A DNA stretch of 64,000 bases from positions 310,001 to 374,000 of the forward strand of contig NZ_PKRT01000001.1 of assembly GCF_002855555.1 (NCBI RefSeq), read 5' to 3'. This document shows positions 54,678 through 62,817 of this stretch, piece by piece (within the stretch, counting starts at the first letter, position 1; each line of letters begins with the position of its first letter). A program made the position numbers and the translations under genes. This stretch comes from Novosphingobium sp. TH158 (GTDB lineage: Bacteria > Pseudomonadota > Alphaproteobacteria > Sphingomonadales > Sphingomonadaceae). The notes under the pieces were generated by a model. The model was not told the DNA's origin. It did no database searches and worked only from the letters and a program-made list of their open reading frames with translations.

Positions 54678-57197
54678 ATGGTCGATGAAACCGCCCCTGA
54701 ATCCACCCGCCTGCGCATCCGCCGCGAGGCCAGCGGTGCCGTGGAGTGGTTCCGTTCGCACTGGAACACCAGCCGCCGCTTCCGCCTGGGTGGCTATGCC
54801 GTTGGCGGGCTTGTCGCGCTTTATGCCGTGTTGTGGGCAACGATCCTGCGCGGACTGCCCTCGGCAGACAGCCTGCTGACCTACCAGCCGCCCCTGCCGA
54901 CAATGGTGCGCGGCGTGAATGGCGAGATCGTCTATTCCTATGCCCGCGAACGGCGTGTGCAGTTGCGCTTCGTCGATTTTCCGAAGCCGGTGATCAACGC
55001 CTTCCTTTCCGCCGAGGACAAGACCTTCTGGACACACGGCGGCGTCGACTACACCGGACTTGCCGGCGCAGTGGTGGACTATGTCACCAAGATCGGTTCC
55101 GGCGAACGCGCAAAGGGCGGTTCGACCATTACCCAGCAGGTGGCCAAGAACATCCTGATCGGCGACGAATATTCGATCGGTCGCAAATTCAAGGAAATGG
55201 TGCTCGCCGGACGCATCGAATCGGTGCTCAACAAGCAGCAGATCCTTGAGCTGTATCTCAACGAGATTCCGCTCGGCCGGCAGAGCTTCGGTGTCGAAGC
55301 GGCCAGCCTTGCCTATTTCGGCAAGGATGTTGACCAGCTGTCGCTAAGCGAGGCCGCTTTTCTTGCCATCCTGCCGAAGGCGCCGGAACGCTATGGCCGC
55401 GCCAAATATGCCCAGCAGGCGATCGAGCGGCGTAACTGGGTGCTCGACCAGATGGTCAGCAACGGTTGGGCCACCCGGGCCGAGGCTGACGCCGCCAAGG
55501 CGCAGCCGCTCGGCATTATCCCGCGCCGGGTGGACAGCTATGATCCGTCGAATGGCTACTTTGTCGAGGAAGTGCGCCGCCGGCTCGTCGAGAAATATGG
55601 CGAAAATGCCGACAAGGGGCCCAACAGCGTTTATGCGGGCGGCCTCTGGGTGCGGACCTCGCTCGATCCCGAACTGCAGAAGGCGACAGAGCAGGCGCTG
55701 CGCGCGGCCCTGCTGCGCTATCACGGCGGCCAAGGCTGGAAGGGCCCGATCGACCATATCGACATCACCGAAGACAAGTGGCTGGGCGCTTTCGTGGCGG
55801 CCAACCATTCCATCCGCTACGAGGACTGGAAGATCGGCATTGTCATCAGCCGGGATGGCCCGCGGGCGACCATCGGCTTTGCTGACGGATCGACCGCGCC
55901 GCTGACCGGGCTTCCCGCAGCGATCAAGGCGGGCGATGTTACCGCTGCGTCGCCTGCGGGCAATGCCTGGACCGTGCGCGCCATTCCCGAGGTTTCGGGC
56001 GGCATGCTGTTCCAGGATGCCAGTTCCGGCCGTGTCCTTGCCATGCAGGGCGGTTTCGACCCGGGCCTGGGCGACTTCAACCGCGCCACGCAGGCACAGC
56101 GCCAGCCGGGCTCGACAATCAAGCCCTTTGTCTATGGCACCGGCCTCGACTTCGGCATGACCCCGGCAACCATGGTGCCCGACCAGTCCTTCTGCGTCTA
56201 TCAGGGCGCGAAGTATGGCCAGAAGTGCTTCCGAAACTTCGGCGGCGCGGGCGGCTCGGGCGTTCACACCATGCGCTGGGGCCTTGAGCAGTCGCGCAAC
56301 CTGATGACCGTGCACATCGCCAACGATACCGGCATGGACCGCGTCGCCAAGACAATCGAACGCGTCGGCATCGGAAAGTACGAACCCTATCTGGCTTTCG
56401 CACTGGGGGCTGGTGACACCACCGTGGCGCAGATGGTGAATGCCTATTCGGCGCTGGCCAACAACGGGGTGCAGTTCACCCAGTCGTTGATCGATTATGT
56501 CCAGGACCGCAATGGCAAGGTGATCTGGCGCGGCGACAACCGTCGTTGCGACAAGTGCAACATGGCCGAGTGGGACGGCAAGCCGATGCCCCGCTTCGCC
56601 CCGCGCGGCAAGGAAGTGATGGACCCGCGCACCGCCTTCCAGGTGGTCCACATGCTTGAAGGCGTGGTGACGCGCGGTACGGCGGTCGTGCTCAGCGATC
56701 TTGGCGTGCCGCTGTTCGGCAAGACCGGCACCAGTTCCGGGCCGACGAACGTCTGGTTTGTCGGTGGCAACCAGGACATCGTGGGCGGCGTCTATCTGGG
56801 CTTCGACCAGCCGCGATCGCTGGGTGGCTATGCCCAGGGCGGCACTATGGCCGCTCCGATCTTCAAGCAGGTTGTGCAGGCAACCAAGCCGCGCTGGAGC
56901 AAGCTGCCCTTTGTTGCACCGCGTGGCATCCACATGGTCAAGATCGACCGCATCGGCGGCAAGCAGGTGTTCGGCGGTGCGGCCAGCAACGAAGGCAAGT
57001 CACCGGTCATCTGGGAGGCCTTCAAGGCCGAGGCGGAGCTTCGCGAAGCCAGCCGAGAGGACAAATTGAAGGAACAGCGCGATGCCCTCGTCGCGGCTGT
57101 CAGGCGCGCGCGCAAGGCCGATGAACCGGCGGCGGAGGCTGCGCCGAAGCAGGAAGCGGGCGGAGACTTTGTCGAGCAGCAGGGCGGGGTTTACTGA
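54678..57197 (+). CDS. mrcA: Penicillin-binding protein 1A (bifunctional)
   Basis: An 839-residue class A PBP. Transmembrane helix at ~38-58; glycosyltransferase domain with catalytic Glu113 in FLSAEDKTFWTHGGVD and RAKGGSTITQQVAKNILI; transpeptidase domain with Ser479-x-x-Lys482 in QPGSTIKPFVYG, SxN in EQSRNLMTV and Lys682-Thr-Gly in FGKTGTSSGPTNV. It polymerises and cross-links peptidoglycan. The C-terminus is Lys/Glu/Ala-rich and probably disordered. Start ATG 54678. Confidence 0.95.
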   Translation: MVDETAPESTRLRIRREASGAVEWFRSHWNTSRRFRLGGYAVGGLVALYAVLWATILRGLPSADSLLTYQPPLPTMVRGVNGEIVYSYARERRVQLRFVDFPKPVINAFLSAEDKTFWTHGGVDYTGLAGAVVDYVTKIGSGERAKGGSTITQQVAKNILIGDEYSIGRKFKEMVLAGRIESVLNKQQILELYLNEIPLGRQSFGVEAASLAYFGKDVDQLSLSEAAFLAILPKAPERYGRAKYAQQAIERRNWVLDQMVSNGWATRAEADAAKAQPLGIIPRRVDSYDPSNGYFVEEVRRRLVEKYGENADKGPNSVYAGGLWVRTSLDPELQKATEQALRAALLRYHGGQGWKGPIDHIDITEDKWLGAFVAANHSIRYEDWKIGIVISRDGPRATIGFADGSTAPLTGLPAAIKAGDVTAASPAGNAWTVRAIPEVSGGMLFQDASSGRVLAMQGGFDPGLGDFNRATQAQRQPGSTIKPFVYGTGLDFGMTPATMVPDQSFCVYQGAKYGQKCFRNFGGAGGSGVHTMRWGLEQSRNLMTVHIANDTGMDRVAKTIERVGIGKYEPYLAFALGAGDTTVAQMVNAYSALANNGVQFTQSLIDYVQDRNGKVIWRGDNRRCDKCNMAEWDGKPMPRFAPRGKEVMDPRTAFQVVHMLEGVVTRGTAVVLSDLGVPLFGKTGTSSGPTNVWFVGGNQDIVGGVYLGFDQPRSLGGYAQGGTMAAPIFKQVVQATKPRWSKLPFVAPRGIHMVKIDRIGGKQVFGGAASNEGKSPVIWEAFKAEAELREASREDKLKEQRDALVAAVRRARKADEPAAEAAPKQEAGGDFVEQQGGVY

Positions 57198-57225
57198 TCG
57201 CGGCAAGCGGAGCATAAATCCGCTT

Positions 57226-57789
57226 ATGGAACGTCGCCGCTTCACCCGCTTCGCCCCGCTGGCTGCGCTTGCCGCCATGCTTGTTTCCACCGGTGCCCGG
57301 GCCCAGCTTTCGGTCGGTGCGAAAGCCCCGGACTTTACCGCGAAGGGCGCGCTGGCCGGCAAGGAGATCAGCTTCAGCCTGTCAAAGCACCTGAAGAAGG
57401 GCCCGGTTGTCGTCTATTTCTATCCCAAGGCCTTCACGCAGGGCTGCACGCTTGAGGCGCGGGCATTTGCCGAGGCAAGCGGTGACTTCGCCAAGGCAGG
57501 CGCAACCGTCATCGGGATGTCGAATGACGATGTGCCAACCTTGCAGCGCTTCTCCAAGGAAGAATGCCGCGACAAGTTCGCCGTTGCCGCTGCAACCCCG
57601 CAGGTTGTCTCTGCCTATGATGTGGCACTCAAGCGCGATGGCAATGCCACTGCCTTCACCTCTCGCACGTCTTATGTGGTCGGCAAGGACGGGCGCATCG
57701 TGTTCGTCCATTCCAACATGGACTGGCGCGATCACGTGAAGCTCACGCTTGAAGCGGTGCGCAAGCTGAAGGCGGGCAAGAAGGTCTGA
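57226..57789 (+). CDS. Exported peroxiredoxin (AhpC/TSA, BCP-like)
   Basis: A 187-residue peroxiredoxin with an N-terminal signal (ERRRFTRFAPLAALAAML..GARA); the RRRF pattern resembles a Tat signal, so periplasmic location is likely. The core has VVVYFYPKAFTQGCTLEARA, with the peroxidatic Cys in GCT, and a further Cys in KEECRDKFAV. The BCP resolving Cys at +5 is absent, so it may act as a 1-Cys or atypical 2-Cys enzyme. Start ATG 57226 gives the signal peptide; the longer open frame upstream overlaps PBP1A. Confidence 0.87.
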   Translation: MERRRFTRFAPLAALAAMLVSTGARAQLSVGAKAPDFTAKGALAGKEISFSLSKHLKKGPVVVYFYPKAFTQGCTLEARAFAEASGDFAKAGATVIGMSNDDVPTLQRFSKEECRDKFAVAAATPQVVSAYDVALKRDGNATAFTSRTSYVVGKDGRIVFVHSNMDWRDHVKLTLEAVRKLKAGKKV

Positions 57790-57859
57790 TCGCGGTTTTG
57801 CGCCAAATCGGGACAGGCCTGCAAGTTAACATCCGTTTACCCTGAAACGTGCTTTTCTT

Positions 57860-57879
57860 CAATCAGTTACGACTGATTG
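57860..57879 (+). promoter_or_regulatory. Perfect inverted repeat abutting the PEP-CTERM gene ribosome-binding site
   Basis: CAATCAGT (57860-57867), TACG, ACTGATTG (57872-57879). The last G overlaps the TTGGAG ribosome-binding site. It could be an operator or an RNA hairpin limiting translation of the downstream PEP-CTERM gene. Confidence 0.6.
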
Positions 57880-57888
57880 GAGATCAAC

Positions 57889-58764
57889 ATGTCACGGGTA
57901 GCAATGTTCGCCGCAACGGTGTTCGCGATTTCATCGGCTGGTGCCGTGGCTCAGACCGCTCCGATTTCGCGGACGATTGACCTGACCTATACCGGGGTTG
58001 TTTCCAGCACGGCCGCGGACACGATCCTCGTCCGCCAGCCCGACGGAACCTTGGCGACCTACAAGGGGCCGCTTCCGGATTACCCCTACAAGGCGGGCGA
58101 TCCTGTCACGATCAGCTTCAAGGCGACGGTACCTACCCAGGCCTATTATGATTCTGCCGCTTACCAGGGACAGAAAGCGGCCGACGGGATCTATCGCATC
58201 ACCGTCAGCTCGCCCTACTACAATGGCGGCACGGCGCCCGGAGGAGTTGGCAATTCCTCGATTGCCGACGCAACCGGGCCGATCGACCCGGCGCTGAACC
58301 TCGGTCAACCAACCAACACGCGAATGACTATCGTCTACGACTACAACAAGGATGCCTATTACATAGACGGCAGCGGCGACTTCAATTCGGGTGCTTACGG
58401 CGGCGTCATGGGGTTGATCTATAACGCGCTGACCGCGGCCTACGAGGTTTGCAACACCGAGACGACCTGCCGCACCAGCGCATCGAGCGATCCGGTCTTG
58501 TTCCGGCTTTCGCAGAATGACGATGGCACGATGACAACCGGCAACGTCCGCATAATGTCCACCGATCCCGCCAGCGGCACCGGAACCGGCGTGTTCAGCC
58601 TGCTGTTTTCGGGCTCGTGGAACCTGCCGAGCTTTAATGGCGGGGCGGTGCAGGTGCCCGAACCGGGTATGCTCGGCATGTTCGGCCTGGCCAGCATGGC
58701 GCTCGTATGGCGCCGCCGCCGGGCCCGGCAGGGTGAGGCAAGGGCCAAAGATCAGGCTTCCTGA
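57889..58764 (+). CDS. PEP-CTERM sorting-domain protein
   Basis: A 291-residue exported protein: signal peptide 1-~23 (ending AGAVAQT), a Thr/Ser/Gly/Asp-rich beta-type body of unknown function with one possible disulfide (VCNTETTC), and a C-terminal PEP-CTERM signal, PEP at 257-259 in VPEPGMLGMFG, a hydrophobic helix and RRRRARQ near 275-281. Exosortase would cut at PEP and pass the protein to the surface or polysaccharide matrix. No exosortase is encoded in the window, and the exosortase A locus at 35.6 kb appears to have lost its interior. Start ATG 57889 after GGAG. Confidence 0.9.
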   Translation: MSRVAMFAATVFAISSAGAVAQTAPISRTIDLTYTGVVSSTAADTILVRQPDGTLATYKGPLPDYPYKAGDPVTISFKATVPTQAYYDSAAYQGQKAADGIYRITVSSPYYNGGTAPGGVGNSSIADATGPIDPALNLGQPTNTRMTIVYDYNKDAYYIDGSGDFNSGAYGGVMGLIYNALTAAYEVCNTETTCRTSASSDPVLFRLSQNDDGTMTTGNVRIMSTDPASGTGTGVFSLLFSGSWNLPSFNGGAVQVPEPGMLGMFGLASMALVWRRRRARQGEARAKDQAS

Positions 58765-58816
58765 GCGGCAGGGGTTTTGCAGGCCTTTACTTTGCGGCCA
58801 ATCCGGCTAACCGGCT

Positions 58817-58840
58817 CTCTCCTGTAACTGGAGAGTTTTT
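58817..58840 (+). terminator. Terminator-like hairpin in the prfB leader, containing its ribosome-binding site
   Basis: CTCTCC (58817-58822), loop TGTAACT, GGAGAG (58830-58835), then TTTTT (58836-58840). It is a complete rho-independent terminator, and GGAG within the 3' arm is the only ribosome-binding site 10 nt before the prfB ATG (58844). It may end transcripts from the PEP-CTERM gene, and it may also control prfB. Confidence 0.7.
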
Positions 58841-58843
58841 CCC

Positions 58844-59971
58844 ATGCGTGCCGAAGGGCAGGCCCATATTGACCGGATCGAGGCCGCACTGGCACTCGTG
58901 CGCAAGTTCCTCGACTGGGAGCGCGCGCTGCGGCGCCTCGACGAACTGAACGCGCGCGTGGAAGATCCCAAGCTCTGGGATAATCCCAAGGAAGCCGAAG
59001 CCGTGATGAAGGAACGGCGCCGGCTGGAAGCAGCAATCGGTACGGTCAAAACCATCTCCAAGGAGATGGCCGACGCGATCGAGTACGTCGAGCTGGGTGA
59101 AATGGAAGGCGATGAAGCCACCATCGACGAAGGCGTTGCCGCGCTTGCGGCGCTGGCCGACAAGGCCGATGCCGACAAGGTCCAGGCTCTCCTCGCCGGT
59201 GAGGCAGACGGCAACGATACCTATATCGAAATCCATGCCGGTGCAGGCGGAACCGAAAGCCAGGACTGGGCCGAAATGCTGCTGCGCATGTACAGCCGCT
59301 GGGCCGACAAGCGCGGTTTCAAGACCGACGTGATCGAATACCAGGCGGGCGAACAGGCAGGCATCAAATCGGCCACCATCCTCGTCAAGGGCGAGAATGC
59401 CTATGGCTATGCCAAGACGGAAAGCGGTGTTCATCGCCTCGTCCGGATCAGCCCCTATGACAGTTCGGCGCGGCGCCACACGTCGTTCAGTTCCGTCTGG
59501 GTCTATCCGGTGATCGATGATTCCTTCAACATCGAGATCAACCCGGCAGACCTGAAGATCGACACCTATCGTGCGTCCGGTGCGGGCGGGCAGCACGTCA
59601 ACACGACCGACTCGGCCGTTCGCATGACCCACGTGCCCAGCGGCATCATCGTCGCCAGCCAGGTCGATCGCAGCCAGCACAAGAACCGCGAAATCTGCTT
59701 GGGCATGCTTAAGGCGCGCCTCTACGAAGAGGAAATGCGCAAGCGTGAGGAAGCGGCCAATGCCGAGCATGCGGCGAAAACCGACATCGGCTGGGGCCAC
59801 CAGATCCGGTCCTACGTTTTGCAGCCGTACCAGATGGTCAAGGACCTGCGGACCGGCGTGACCAGCCCCACGCCGTCGGACGTTCTCGATGGCGATCTCG
59901 ACCAGTTCATGGCCGCTGCCCTCTCGCAGCGCGTCACCGGCGAGAAGGTTGAGGTGGAGGACGTCGATTGA
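58844..59971 (+). CDS. prfB: Peptide chain release factor 2
   Basis: A 375-residue class I release factor that reads UGA and UAA. The GGQ motif is at 248-250 in GAGGQHVNTTDSAVR. The codon-recognition tripeptide position reads SPY (in RISPYDSSARRHTSF), against SPF in E. coli. The frame is uninterrupted, so there is no programmed +1 frameshift of the kind found in E. coli and many bacteria; control may instead lie in the leader hairpin at 58817-58840. Its TGA stop overlaps the TTG start of the next gene. Confidence 0.95.
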   Translation: MRAEGQAHIDRIEAALALVRKFLDWERALRRLDELNARVEDPKLWDNPKEAEAVMKERRRLEAAIGTVKTISKEMADAIEYVELGEMEGDEATIDEGVAALAALADKADADKVQALLAGEADGNDTYIEIHAGAGGTESQDWAEMLLRMYSRWADKRGFKTDVIEYQAGEQAGIKSATILVKGENAYGYAKTESGVHRLVRISPYDSSARRHTSFSSVWVYPVIDDSFNIEINPADLKIDTYRASGAGGQHVNTTDSAVRMTHVPSGIIVASQVDRSQHKNREICLGMLKARLYEEEMRKREEAANAEHAAKTDIGWGHQIRSYVLQPYQMVKDLRTGVTSPTPSDVLDGDLDQFMAAALSQRVTGEKVEVEDVD

Positions 59972-60687
59972 GGCGCCTTGCCGCCCTTTCCCTTGCAATA
60001 TGCGGGCTTGCGGCCTGTTCGCCGCAGGGTGCCGAGCAGCCAAAATTCCCCAAGCCCGACCGGCCGGTGTCGGACACCGGTGCCACCGAGTTTTCGACCG
60101 AGGTCAAGCGCGACGAACTGGGCGAGGCCAAGGCGGTGATGGACCTGGCGAAGATCGGCCAGGGGAATACCGTGGCCGATATCGGCGCGGGTGAGGGCTA
60201 TTATACCGTTCGTCTTGCCGAGCGTGTCGGTGCCAAGGGCAGGGTTCTTGCCGTGGATATCGATCAGGGTGCGATCCAGCGCCTTGGCCAGCGCGTCGAA
60301 CGCGAACGGCTGGACAACGTTTCGATCAAGCAGGGCCTGCCGGAAGACCCCCGGTTGCCGCAGAATTCGTTCGACCGGGTGTTCATGGTCCACATGTACC
60401 ACGAGGTGCAGGATCCCTATGCCTTCCTTTGGCACATGCGTTCCGGGCTGCGCCAGGGCGGGCAGGTGATCGTCGTCGATGTCGATCGTCCGACCGACAA
60501 GCACGGCATCCCTCCGGCGCTGCTGTTCTGCGAAATGGGCGCGGTGGGCTTTCGCTTGGTGCAATTTGTCCGTAAACCCGAGTTGACTGGCTATTACGCG
60601 CAGTTTGAGGCAACGGGGCCGCGTCCCGAGCCCGCCGCAATCAAACCGTGCAAGCTGGGCGCAGACGGCACTGCCGTGCAGCGCTGA
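59968..60687 (+). CDS. Methyltransferase-fold protein with lipoprotein signal
   Basis: This 239-residue protein begins (TTG 59968) with a lipoprotein signal, MRRLAALSLAICGLAACSP (lipobox Cys17), followed by a class I SAM-methyltransferase domain: motif I in VADIGAGEGYYTVRLAERV, motif II in VLAVDIDQGAIQRL, motif IV in FDRVFMVHMYHEVQDPYAFL. SAM is not expected outside the cytoplasm, so either the signal is not used, or the protein binds another ligand. The start overlaps the prfB stop, so it is coupled to prfB. Related sequences occur widely in proteobacteria, function unknown. Confidence 0.85.
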   Translation: MRRLAALSLAICGLAACSPQGAEQPKFPKPDRPVSDTGATEFSTEVKRDELGEAKAVMDLAKIGQGNTVADIGAGEGYYTVRLAERVGAKGRVLAVDIDQGAIQRLGQRVERERLDNVSIKQGLPEDPRLPQNSFDRVFMVHMYHEVQDPYAFLWHMRSGLRQGGQVIVVDVDRPTDKHGIPPALLFCEMGAVGFRLVQFVRKPELTGYYAQFEATGPRPEPAAIKPCKLGADGTAVQR

Positions 60688-60697
60688 AGAAGGAAAG

Positions 60698-62107
60698 ATG
60701 ATGAGTTTCAAGGGTCTCCAGCCGATTGTCTATGGTGGGCGTGAGGTTTGGCCGCTGGTGGAGGGCGGCAAGGGCGTTTCGGCAACCAATCATGCCAGTT
60801 CGGGTGCCTGGGCTGCTGCGGGCGGCATCGGCACGGTGAGCGCGGTCAATGCCGACAGCTACGATCCCGAAGGCAAGATCATTCCGCAGATCTACCACGC
60901 ACTGACCCGCAAGGAGCGGCACCAGGAACTGATCCGCTATGGCATTGACGGTGCCGTTGAACAGGTGAAGCGCGCGCACGACATTGCCGGCGGCAAAGGT
61001 GCGATCAACATCAATATCCTCTGGGAAATGGGCGGCGCGCAACAGATACTCGAAGGCATTCTCGAGCGTACGCGCGGACTTGTCACAGGCGTTACCTGCG
61101 GTGCAGGCATGCCCTACAAGCTCGCCGAAATCGCGGCCCGCTTCAACGTCAGCTACCTGCCCATCGTCAGTTCCGGCCGCGCCTTCCGCCTGTTGTGGAA
61201 GCGCGCCTACCACAAGGTCAGCGAACTGCTCGGCGCGGTGGTTTATGAAGATCCGTGGCTTGCCGGGGGCCATAACGGCCTGTCGAACGCCGAAGACCCG
61301 CGCAAGCCCGAAGATCCCTATCCGCGCGTCAAGGCGCTGCGCGAAACGATGCGGGCCGAAGGCGTGCCGGAATCGGTGCCGATCGTCATGGCTGGCGGTG
61401 TCTGGTACTTGCGCGACTGGAACGACTGGATCGGCAATCCCGAACTGGGTTCCATCGCCTTCCAGTACGGCACGCGTCCGCTGCTGACGCAGGAAAGCCC
61501 CATTCCGCAGGCGTGGAAGGATGCGTTGCGCGAACTGGAACCGGGCGACGTGCTTCTGCACCGCTTCTCGCCGACGGGATTCTATTCCTCGGCGGTCCGC
61601 AATCCCTTCCTGCGCAATCTCGAGGCGCGCAGCGAACGGCAGGTGCCCTATTCGAAGGTCGCCGCCGGCGAACACACTGTGCAGCTTGACGTCGGGGTGA
61701 AGGGCAAGAACTTCTGGGTAGCCCCCGCCGATCTCGACCGGGCTCACGCCTGGTACGGCGCCGGCTTCACCGAAGGCCTGCGCACGCCGGACGACACCAT
61801 TGTCTTCGTCACGCCGGCGGAGCGCGAGGAGATCAAGAAGGATCAGTCCGATTGCATGGGCTGTCTTTCGCACTGCGGTTTCTCATCGTGGAAGGACCAC
61901 GACGATTACACCACCGGTCGCCTGGCCGATCCGCGCAGCTTCTGCATACAGAAGACGCTTCAGGACATCGCCCACGGCGGTCCGGTAGAACAGAACCTGA
62001 TGTTTGCCGGCCATGCCGCCTACAAGTTCAAGCAGGACCCGTTCTATTCGAACAACTTCACGCCAACCGTGAAGCAGCTTGTCGATCGCATCCTGACCGG
62101 AGACTGA
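60698..62107 (+). CDS. Nitronate monooxygenase-like flavoenzyme with Cys cluster
   Basis: A 469-residue TIM-barrel flavoprotein of the nitronate monooxygenase/enoyl-ACP reductase II group. It is longer than the usual ~320-360. FMN/substrate elements are GLVTGVTCGAGMPYKLAEIA, YEDPWLAGGHNGLSNAED and VPIVMAGGVWYLRDW. Near the C-terminus there is CMGCLSHCGF (Cys386, 389, 393) and a later Cys in SFCIQKT, a possible iron-sulfur or zinc site not found in the classic enzymes. Start ATG 60698 after AAGGAAAG; a second ATG follows immediately. Confidence 0.82.
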   Translation: MMSFKGLQPIVYGGREVWPLVEGGKGVSATNHASSGAWAAAGGIGTVSAVNADSYDPEGKIIPQIYHALTRKERHQELIRYGIDGAVEQVKRAHDIAGGKGAININILWEMGGAQQILEGILERTRGLVTGVTCGAGMPYKLAEIAARFNVSYLPIVSSGRAFRLLWKRAYHKVSELLGAVVYEDPWLAGGHNGLSNAEDPRKPEDPYPRVKALRETMRAEGVPESVPIVMAGGVWYLRDWNDWIGNPELGSIAFQYGTRPLLTQESPIPQAWKDALRELEPGDVLLHRFSPTGFYSSAVRNPFLRNLEARSERQVPYSKVAAGEHTVQLDVGVKGKNFWVAPADLDRAHAWYGAGFTEGLRTPDDTIVFVTPAEREEIKKDQSDCMGCLSHCGFSSWKDHDDYTTGRLADPRSFCIQKTLQDIAHGGPVEQNLMFAGHAAYKFKQDPFYSNNFTPTVKQLVDRILTGD

Positions 62108-62111
62108 CGGA

Positions 62112-62807
62112 ATGATCCAGCCGGTTCGCAAGCCCAGCATATTCCGCCTGCTTCGCGAACTGGCCGACGTTCCCCAGACTATCCTGGCGCCCTTGCGCGG
62201 CGCGGCCGATGTGCCGCGATCGGGGAAGGGCGAACCGGTACTGGTGATCCCGGGATTCCTGGCAGACGACGCCGCAACCTCGGTTCTGCGCAAGAGCCTG
62301 CTTGCCGCGGGCTATCGCGCATTTGGCTGGAAGCTGGGCTTCAACCTTGGTTTTCGCGAAGGCCTGCTTGAGCGGATGATCGCCCGCATGGAGCAGCTCC
62401 ATGCCGAATGCGGCGGGGAAAAGCTTGTCCTCCTCGGCTGGAGCCTGGGCGGGATATATGCGCGTGACCTGGCCCGCCGCCGCCCCGATCTGGTGCGTCT
62501 GGTGATGACCATGGGCAGCCCCTTTTCCGGCAGTCTCCACGCCAACCACGCCTGGCGGATTTACGAGGCGATCAACGACCACCCGGTAGACAAGCTGCCG
62601 GTGCCGGTGGATTTCCAGAGCAAGCCGCCCGTCCGCACCGTGGCCCTGTGGTCTCCGCTGGATGGCGTGGTTGCGCCCGCAACCTCGCATGGCGAGCCGG
62701 GGCAGAGCGACCTAGCGGTCGAATTGCCGGTTACCCACATGGGTTTCGCCTCAAGCAAGCCTGCCGTGCGGCAGGTTATCGCAGCACTCGCTCGCGAACT
62801 CGCCTGA
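62112..62807 (+). CDS. Alpha/beta hydrolase (small lipase-like)
   Basis: A 231-residue alpha/beta-fold protein. VLVIPGFLADDAATSVLRKS forms the oxyanion region, VLLGWSLGGIYARDLARR carries the nucleophile Ser, and the Asp is in WSPLDGVVAPATS; the His is in ELPVTHMGFASS. The pattern resembles small lipases or PGAP1-like hydrolases. It is 4 nt after the nitronate monooxygenase-like gene, so the two are likely co-transcribed. Convergent with the ammonium transporter gene, 10 bp apart. Confidence 0.85.
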   Translation: MIQPVRKPSIFRLLRELADVPQTILAPLRGAADVPRSGKGEPVLVIPGFLADDAATSVLRKSLLAAGYRAFGWKLGFNLGFREGLLERMIARMEQLHAECGGEKLVLLGWSLGGIYARDLARRRPDLVRLVMTMGSPFSGSLHANHAWRIYEAINDHPVDKLPVPVDFQSKPPVRTVALWSPLDGVVAPATSHGEPGQSDLAVELPVTHMGFASSKPAVRQVIAALARELA

Positions 62808-62817
62808 AAAGCGCGCC

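Noticed and set aside
58844..59000. Programmed +1 frameshift in prfB
   Set aside because: The reading frame is continuous from the conserved N-terminus MRAEGQAH through GGQ; there is no in-frame stop or slippery site.
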